Source of the DNA: Streptococcaceae bacterium
Lineage (GTDB): Bacteria > Bacillota > Bacilli > Lactobacillales > Streptococcaceae
Direction of reading: 5' to 3'
Assembly: GCA_031285105.1 (NCBI GenBank)
Contig: JAITWV010000256.1
Span: forward strand, 1-10,311
DNA: 10,311 nt
Shown: piece by piece, positions 5,652-10,311 of the stretch
How the letters are laid out: every line of letters starts with the position of its first letter
Position numbering within the stretch: the first letter of the stretch is position 1
Program-made: the position numbers and the translations under genes
The notes under the pieces: model-generated
Told to the model about the DNA's origin: nothing
What the model saw: only the letters and a program-made list of their open reading frames with translations
Database searches by the model: none

Positions 5652-6392
5652 TTAAACATTCAATACTTTCCCCAAAAAGTCTTGTGTTCGTGGATTTTGT
5701 GGGTGATCAAAAATTTGTTCAGGCGTTCCATCTTCTAGGAAATTCCCATCTTCAATAAACATGACACGATTGGCAACTTTTTTAGCAAAGCCCATTTCAT
5801 GTGTCACAATAATCATGGTCATTCCTTTAGCTGCTAGTTCTTTCATAACATTTAACACATCACCAACCATTTCTGGGTCAAGAGCTGAGGTTGGTTCATC
5901 AAAAAGCATAATATCAGGATTCATTGCTAAAGCTCGAGCAATTGCGACACGTTGTTTTTGTCCACCTGAAAGTGAGTCTGGCATAGCAACTGCTTTTTCT
6001 TTTAAACCAACCATGTCCAAAAGCTCTAATCCTCGTTCTTCGGCTTCACTTTTTGTCATTTTCCCTAAATCAACAGGTGCTAAGGTGATATTTTCTAACA
6101 CGCATAAATGAGGGAAAAGGTTAAAATGCTGAAAGACCATGCCAATTGATTGACGTACTTGGTTTACATCGGTTTTAGGGTCCATCAAATCCATTTCATC
6201 GACCCAAATGTGTCCTTTTGTTGGTTCTTCTAATTTATTCAAAGTTCTTAAAAAAGTTGATTTGCCTGAACCAGATGGTCCGATAATACAAACAACATCG
6301 CCTTCATAGAAGGTTGTGGAAATATCTTTTAAAACAGTGTTATCTCCGTATTTTTTGACTAATCCTTTAACAACAACTTTTTCTTTCTTCAT
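5652..6392 (-). CDS. glnQ: Polar amino acid ABC transporter ATPase, copy 2
   Basis: This 246-residue cytosolic ATPase powers uptake of a polar amino acid, probably glutamine or a related one, through the permease encoded just upstream. All ABC motifs are intact: Walker A GPSGSGKST (38-46), Q-loop Q88, signature LSGGQ (141-145), Walker B L-F-D-E-P with E166, and switch H198. The start is one base after the stop of the permease gene, and its RBS (AAGAAGGTGG) lies within the last permease codons, so the two are cotranscribed and probably coupled. By hand count it differs from the copy at 8035-8775 at 15 of 246 residues. Six of these are Asp/Glu here against Asn/Gln there (residues 23, 65, 71, 116, 118, 139). 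None falls in a catalytic motif. The exact substrate is inferred. Confidence 0.95.
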   Translation of the reverse strand: MKKEKVVVKGLVKKYGDNTVLKDISTTFYEGDVVCIIGPSGSGKSTFLRTLNKLEEPTKGHIWVDEMDLMDPKTDVNQVRQSIGMVFQHFNLFPHLCVLENITLAPVDLGKMTKSEAEERGLELLDMVGLKEKAVAMPDSLSGGQKQRVAIARALAMNPDIMLFDEPTSALDPEMVGDVLNVMKELAAKGMTMIIVTHEMGFAKKVANRVMFIEDGNFLEDGTPEQIFDHPQNPRTQDFLGKVLNV

Positions 6393-6393
6393 A

Positions 6394-7863
6394 TTAAGCC
6401 ACCTTCTTTTCTAAGACTTTTGATAATTTCGTTAAAGCAGTAATCACGATTAAATACATAATGCCAATGATTAAATAAACTTTAAACGACTGGAAGTTAC
6501 GTGCGACAATGATTTTTCCTGTTTGCAATAATTCAATCACTCCCAACACAGAAATAATCGTTGTGTCTTTTAGTGAAATCACAAATTGGTTAACAAATGA
6601 GGGAATCATAATTTTGATTGCTTGTGGTAAGATGATTTTTTGCATTGTGTGGCTGTAACTTAAACCTAGTGAACGAGAAGCTTCCATTTGTCCTTTTGGT
6701 ACAGCGCTAATTCCGCCGCGGACAATTTCAGCGATGTATGCAGAAGCGTTTAGGGTTAAAGCTAAGACTCCAGCTACTAAATCACTCATTTTTAATAATG
6801 GAAAAGCTTGTGGTAAGGCGTAGAATAAGAAAAATGCTAGTACCATTAAAGGCAATCCTCGAATAATATCGACATAAACGGTTGAGAAAATTCTGGCTGC
6901 TTTACTTGGAGCAACAGATAATAAACCAATCAGCGTTCCTAAAACCATTGCTAAGGAAAAAGATATAAGTGCCATTAAAATTGTTTTCCATAAACCATCG
7001 AATAATTGTTTCCAGTTGTTCGTGATTAGTCCTGAAAACGTGGATTCATCTACTCCTTTTTTGACTTCTTTTTTTCCGCCCATGTATTTAGCAACAATAC
7101 GGTCATATTCACCGCTTGCTTTTAATTTTTTAAGTCCTGAGTTGAACATTGCAATTAATTCAGGATGTGTTCCTTTTTTTACTGCAAAGCCATAACTGCC
7201 AACTGGAATATTGTCAAATGGTGTTTTAAAATCTCTTCCTTGAGCAATAGCATAGTTCAACACTTCTGAAGCATCCATGAAAGCTTGAATGTCCTTAATT
7301 TCTAAAGCATCATACATAGCTGAACCATCATCAAAGGTTTTGACGGTGTAGCCATATTTTTCTTGGTTATCCGTGATCCATTGTTGAGCGATGGTTCCGT
7401 TTTTGACACCGACACGCAAACCTTTTAAATCTTCTAATTTTTGAATACTTACATTATCCGCACGAACGGCCATTTGAATACCAGTTTCAAAGTAAGGATC
7501 GGCAAAATCAAAGACTTTCTTGCGCTCATCGGTAATAGACATCCCTGCCATAATTCCATCGGCTTGCCCGGCTAATGTTTGATCAACTGCTGCTTGAAAG
7601 CCTGGAAAAATTTTGTTTACTTTAAAGCCATACATGTTGGTAATCGCATCAATTAAATCCACATCAATTCCGACATATTCCCCGTTTACGTCTTGAAATT
7701 CAAATGGTGCATAGGTGGAGTCAAATGCAATCGTGTAAACATCTTTTTGCGGTTTAATTGCCACATCTTGTGCTTTTACCGCATTTGGTAGCATCAATAA
7801 AGTAATAAACAACCCAATAAATCCTGTTAGTAACGTGCACTTTTTTCTAATCTTCTCTTTCAT
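6394..7863 (-). CDS. glnPH: Amino acid ABC substrate-binding/permease fusion, copy 2
   Basis: A single protein joins an extracellular substrate-binding domain to the membrane permease, as in GlnPH-type transporters, but with one binding domain rather than the two of lactococcal GlnP. In a 489-residue numbering, residues 1-31 are a Sec signal ending in A-V-K-A. The binding domain spans about 42-263, with D48-S-T-Y-A-P-F-E-F, R114 and D197 at the usual amino acid contact positions. The permease spans about 285-485 with around five membrane segments and the coupling motif E-A-S-R-S-L-G (394-400). The frame opens at a GTG at 7887, but the ATG at 7863 is chosen because GGGAGG (7871-7876) sits seven bases before it and because it gives exactly the length of the paralogue. 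The gene is followed at once by its ATPase and has its own promoter. Glutamine is the family default, not proven. Confidence 0.93.
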   Translation of the reverse strand: MKEKIRKKCTLLTGFIGLFITLLMLPNAVKAQDVAIKPQKDVYTIAFDSTYAPFEFQDVNGEYVGIDVDLIDAITNMYGFKVNKIFPGFQAAVDQTLAGQADGIMAGMSITDERKKVFDFADPYFETGIQMAVRADNVSIQKLEDLKGLRVGVKNGTIAQQWITDNQEKYGYTVKTFDDGSAMYDALEIKDIQAFMDASEVLNYAIAQGRDFKTPFDNIPVGSYGFAVKKGTHPELIAMFNSGLKKLKASGEYDRIVAKYMGGKKEVKKGVDESTFSGLITNNWKQLFDGLWKTILMALISFSLAMVLGTLIGLLSVAPSKAARIFSTVYVDIIRGLPLMVLAFFLFYALPQAFPLLKMSDLVAGVLALTLNASAYIAEIVRGGISAVPKGQMEASRSLGLSYSHTMQKIILPQAIKIMIPSFVNQFVISLKDTTIISVLGVIELLQTGKIIVARNFQSFKVYLIIGIMYLIVITALTKLSKVLEKKVA

Positions 7864-7870
7864 CCTAATT

Positions 7871-7876
7871 CCTCCC
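7871..7876 (-). promoter_or_regulatory. RBS that fixes the copy 2 permease start
   Basis: GGGAGG lies seven bases before the ATG at 7863, the same spacing as GGGAGGG (10253-10259) before the ATG of the paralogue. The upstream GTG at 7887 has no comparable site and lies only about six bases from the predicted transcription start. Confidence 0.85.
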
Positions 7877-7899
7877 ATATTTTTCACAATTTTCTGTCA

Positions 7900-7928
7900 A
7901 TTATAACTAGTCTAAATTGTAAAAGCAA
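7900..7928 (-). promoter_or_regulatory. Promoter of transporter cassette 2
   Basis: On the minus strand TTGCTT (7923-7928) and a perfect TATAAT (7900-7905) are spaced by 17 bases. Transcription would start near 7893, giving a 5' leader of about 30 bases with no room for a riboswitch. It lies downstream of the cassette 1 terminator, so cassette 2 can be expressed on its own. Confidence 0.75.
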
Positions 7929-7982
7929 ATCATATCCATCGGAAAAACGAAATAAAAACAATATTATTTAATAATTTGTAAT

Positions 7983-8021
7983 AAAAAAACTTCTTTCTGC
8001 ATTATTTGACAGGAAGAAGTT
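7983..8021 (-). terminator. Rho-independent terminator after first glnQ
   Basis: On the minus strand AACTTCTT pairs with AAGAAGTT, extended by three more pairs after one mismatch (arms 8010-8021 and 7988-7999, loop 8000-8009). Seven T follow at 7983-7989. It lies 13 bases after the stop of the upstream glnQ copy and separates the two cassettes. Confidence 0.85.
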
Positions 8022-8034
8022 CGTGTTTTACTTG

Positions 8035-8775
8035 TTATATGTTCAAAACCTTCCCAAGAAAATCTTGTGTACGTGGATTTTGTGGATGATCAAAAATTTG
8101 TTCTGGTGTCCCATCTTCTAGGAAATTTCCATCTTCAATAAACATCACACGATTGGCAACATTTTTCGCAAAGCCCATTTCGTGCGTTACAATTAACATC
8201 GTCATTCCTTTGGCGGCTAATTCTTTCATAACATTCAGCACATCACCAACCATCTCTGGGTCAAGTGCGGATGTTGGTTCATCAAAAAGCATAATGTCTG
8301 GATTCATTGCTAAGGCACGAGCAATTGCTACACGTTGCTTTTGGCCACCTGATAACGAATTTGGCATGGCAACGGCTTTTTCCTTTAAGCCAACCATATC
8401 CAAAAGTTCTAATCCACGTTCTTGCGCTTGATTTTTTGTCATTTTCCCTAAATCAACAGGTGCCAGTGTGATATTTTCTAATACTGTTAAATGTGGAAAT
8501 AAGTTAAAATGCTGAAAAACCATACCGATCGATTGGCGTACTTGGTTCACATCTGTTTTGGCGTTCATTAAATCCATTTCATTCACCCAAATATGTCCAC
8601 TTGTTGGTTCTTCTAATTTATTTAACGTTCGTAAAAAAGTAGATTTTCCTGAACCAGATGGCCCAATGATACAAACGACATCTCCTTCATAAAAAGTTGT
8701 TGAAATATTTTTTAAAACGGTATTATCCCCGTATTTTTTAACTAAGCCTTTGACAACAATTTTTTCTTTACTCAT
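8035..8775 (-). CDS. glnQ: Polar amino acid ABC transporter ATPase, copy 1
   Basis: This is a 246-residue ATPase with the same intact motifs as copy 2: Walker A 38-46, Q88, LSGGQ 141-145, E166 and H198. Its ATG directly touches the TAA of the permease gene upstream, and the RBS AAGAAGGTGG sits in the last permease codons, so translation is probably coupled. Compared with copy 2 it carries Asn or Gln at six positions where copy 2 has Asp or Glu, and Ser or Asn at three where copy 2 has Lys, so its surface is less charged. Synonymous sites differ often even where the proteins agree, for example throughout the last 35 codons, which argues for an old duplication under protein-level constraint. 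It serves the fusion permease at 8776-10245, and perhaps also the other one. Confidence 0.95.
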   Translation of the reverse strand: MSKEKIVVKGLVKKYGDNTVLKNISTTFYEGDVVCIIGPSGSGKSTFLRTLNKLEEPTSGHIWVNEMDLMNAKTDVNQVRQSIGMVFQHFNLFPHLTVLENITLAPVDLGKMTKNQAQERGLELLDMVGLKEKAVAMPNSLSGGQKQRVAIARALAMNPDIMLFDEPTSALDPEMVGDVLNVMKELAAKGMTMLIVTHEMGFAKNVANRVMFIEDGNFLEDGTPEQIFDHPQNPRTQDFLGKVLNI

Positions 8776-10245
8776 TTACGCCACCTTCTTTTCTAAAACT
8801 TTTGAAAATTTAGTTAATGCTGTAATTACAACTAGATACATAATTCCGATAATTAAATAGACTTTAAATGATTGGAAGTTACGTGCTACGATAATTTTTC
8901 CTGTTTGTAAAAGTTCGATAACACCTAACACGGAGATAATGGTTGTATCTTTTAACGAAATAACAAATTGGTTCACAAATGATGGAACCATGATTTTGAT
9001 TGCTTGTGGTAAGATAATTTTTTGCATGGTTTTGTTATAGCTTAAACCTAATGAACGTGAAGCTTCCATTTGTCCAGTGGGCACAGCGTTAATTCCGCCG
9101 CGAACAATTTCGGCGATATAAGCTGAAGCGTTTAGGGTTAAGGCTAAAATTCCTGCAACTAGATCACTTAATTTTAATAATGGTAAGGCTTGTGGTAAGG
9201 CATAGAATAAGAAGAAGGCTAAAACCATTAAAGGTAAACCGCGGATAATGTCAACGTAGAAAGTTGAGAAAATTCTGGCCGTTTTACTTGGAGCAACGGA
9301 TAACAAGCCAATTAATGTTCCTAAAATCATTGCTAATACAAAGGAAATCAAAGCCATCGCAATTGTTTTTCCTAAACCGTCTAATAGTTGTTTCCAGTTA
9401 TTTGAGATTAGTCCTGAGAAAGTTGACTCATCTATTTGTTTTTTTGCCGCTTCAGATCCACCCATATATTTTGCTAAAATGCGGTCATATTCACCACTTG
9501 CTTTCAATTTTGCAAGTCCTGCGTTAAACATTGCGATTAATTCTGGATTTTGTCCTTTCTTCACGGCAAAACCATAGTTGCCAGCTGGTATTTTGTCAAA
9601 TGGTGTTTTGAATGTTCTACCTTGAGCAATCGCGTAATTTAAAACGGGTGCATCATCCATGTTAGCCACAACGTCTTTAATTTCTAAAGCATCATACATT
9701 CCTGCACCATCATCAAAAGTTTTAATTGAATAACCATATTTGTCTTGATTATCTATTAACCATTGTTGTGAAGTTGTGCCATTTTTTACGCCAATACGTT
9801 GGCCTTTTAAATCTTCTAATTTTTGAATGGAAACATTATTATTTAAAACAGCAATTTGAATCCCTGTTTCATAGTAGGGTTCAGAAAAATCAAATACGTC
9901 TTTACGGGCATCGGTAATGGACATTCCAGCGATAATTCCGTCAGCTTGTCCGGCTTGTACTTGGTCAACAGCTGCTTGGAAACCTGGAAATACTTTATTA
10001 ATTTTGAAACCATACATTTTAGAAATGGCATTCATTAGGTCGACATCAATTCCGACATATTTGCCGTTGGAGTCTTGAAATTCAAATGGAGCATAAGTGG
10101 AGTCTAGTGCAATGGTGTAAACGTCTTTTTTCGGTTTGATTGAAACATCTGTGGCCTTTGCGGGTGTAGCAAGCATACATAATGTAACAATTGCTCCCAT
10201 CAAACTAACTAAAAGTAACTTTTTTTTCTTAAAACTTATTTTCAT
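8776..10245 (-). CDS. glnPH: Amino acid ABC substrate-binding/permease fusion, copy 1
   Basis: This 489-residue protein aligns without a gap to copy 2. Residues 1-31 form a Sec signal ending in P-A-K-A. The binding domain covers about 42-263 and keeps D48, R114 and D197, the usual ligand contacts. The permease follows from about 285, with the same E-A-S-R-S-L-G coupling motif. By hand count about 49 of 231 residues in the binding domain differ between copies, against about 18 of 214 in the permease. The differences include positions close to ligand contacts: 158-159 are Thr-Ser here and Ile-Ala in copy 2, and 198-200 are Asp-Ala-Pro here and Ala-Ser-Glu there. This fits a changed ligand or affinity. 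The start is set by GGGAGGG (10253-10259). Glutamine, glutamate, asparagine or another polar amino acid are all possible substrates. Confidence 0.94.
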   Translation of the reverse strand: MKISFKKKKLLLVSLMGAIVTLCMLATPAKATDVSIKPKKDVYTIALDSTYAPFEFQDSNGKYVGIDVDLMNAISKMYGFKINKVFPGFQAAVDQVQAGQADGIIAGMSITDARKDVFDFSEPYYETGIQIAVLNNNVSIQKLEDLKGQRIGVKNGTTSQQWLIDNQDKYGYSIKTFDDGAGMYDALEIKDVVANMDDAPVLNYAIAQGRTFKTPFDKIPAGNYGFAVKKGQNPELIAMFNAGLAKLKASGEYDRILAKYMGGSEAAKKQIDESTFSGLISNNWKQLLDGLGKTIAMALISFVLAMILGTLIGLLSVAPSKTARIFSTFYVDIIRGLPLMVLAFFLFYALPQALPLLKLSDLVAGILALTLNASAYIAEIVRGGINAVPTGQMEASRSLGLSYNKTMQKIILPQAIKIMVPSFVNQFVISLKDTTIISVLGVIELLQTGKIIVARNFQSFKVYLIIGIMYLVVITALTKFSKVLEKKVA

Positions 10246-10281
10246 ATTAAATCCCTCCCATGAAATCTTATGATGTTTGTC

Positions 10282-10287
10282 ATTATA
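10282..10287 (-). promoter_or_regulatory. -10 element of transporter cassette 1
   Basis: A perfect TATAAT on the minus strand lies 36 bases before the start codon, followed by GACA. The cassette 2 promoter has TATAAT followed by TGACA at nearly the same distance, so the promoter was probably duplicated with the genes. No convincing -35 is seen in the A/T-rich stretch upstream, which reaches the window edge. Confidence 0.55.
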
Positions 10288-10311
10288 TACGAAAATAAAT
10301 ATTATTATATA

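Larger units (their letters stand above)
5652..10245 (-). repeat. Tandem duplication of a two-gene transporter cassette
   Basis: Two head-to-tail units, each with a fusion permease and an adjoining ATPase, fill 10245-8035 and 7863-5652. Gene lengths (489 and 246 codons), junction spacing, RBS placement and -10 elements correspond between units. The intervening 171 bases hold the terminator of the first unit and the promoter of the second. No direct repeats or transposase mark the ends. Confidence 0.9.

Noticed and set aside
5405..6111. Plus-strand ORFs opposite arsR and glnQ (5405-5758, 5761-6111)
   Set aside because: They are antisense to well-supported genes or cross the terminator, lack RBS, and a similar shadow recurs opposite the paralogous glnQ (8153-8431).
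7864..7887. GTG start eight codons upstream of the copy 2 permease
   Set aside because: It has no RBS, lies almost at the predicted transcription start, and would make the protein longer than its gap-free paralogue.
7888..8034. Riboswitch or T-box before transporter cassette 2
   Set aside because: The predicted 5' leader is only about 30 bases, and the only strong hairpin is the terminator of the preceding cassette upstream of the promoter.
10117..10132. TGTAAACG followed by T-rich sequence, resembling a catabolite-responsive element
   Set aside because: It encodes the conserved Lys-Asp-Val-Tyr-Thr segment inside the permease gene, and a similar string occurs at the same codons of the paralogue, so it is explained by coding.

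Overview
The window looks like chromosomal DNA of a low-G+C Gram-positive coccus of the order Lactobacillales, most likely Enterococcaceae (Enterococcus, Vagococcus or a relative). The pointers are strong AGGAGG-type ribosome binding sites, A+T-rich intergenic DNA, substrate-binding domains fused to ABC permeases, and a secreted protein built from DUF5648-like repeats. The genus call is inference; there is no rRNA or other marker gene here.

Layout. Positions 1-308 hold no full gene. They carry the leader of a minus-strand gene that starts just beyond the left edge, with a well-placed RBS and a candidate five-codon leader ORF, and the promoter region of the only complete plus-strand gene. That gene (309-1127) encodes a secreted protein with three aromatic-rich repeats and a C-terminal domain I do not recognise. 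It ends at a bidirectional terminator facing the metalloid operon.

Positions 5586 down to 1219 (minus strand) form one compact operon: arsR, arsD, arsA, a CoA-disulfide reductase/rhodanese fusion, and an unrecognised 62-residue protein. A long inverted repeat covering the arsR promoter should be the ArsR operator. ArsD would pass As(III)/Sb(III) to ArsA, and the reductase/rhodanese would look after low-molecular-weight thiols and sulfane sulfur. No arsB, acr3 or arsC is present, so the ATPase has no visible membrane partner here. ArsA also lacks the Gly-His-Thr of the DTAPTGHT motif in its N-terminal half, while ArsR carries two candidate cysteine sites.

Positions 10245 down to 5652 (minus strand) are two tandem copies of a polar amino acid ABC transporter cassette. 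Each has a substrate-binding/permease fusion followed at once by its ATPase, and each has its own promoter and terminator. The ATPases are about 94% identical by hand count. The fusions align without gaps over 489 residues, but their substitutions are concentrated in the extracellular binding domain. This suggests an old duplication that diversified ligand recognition while keeping the membrane and motor parts nearly constant.

I see no mobile element, CRISPR array, tRNA or rRNA.
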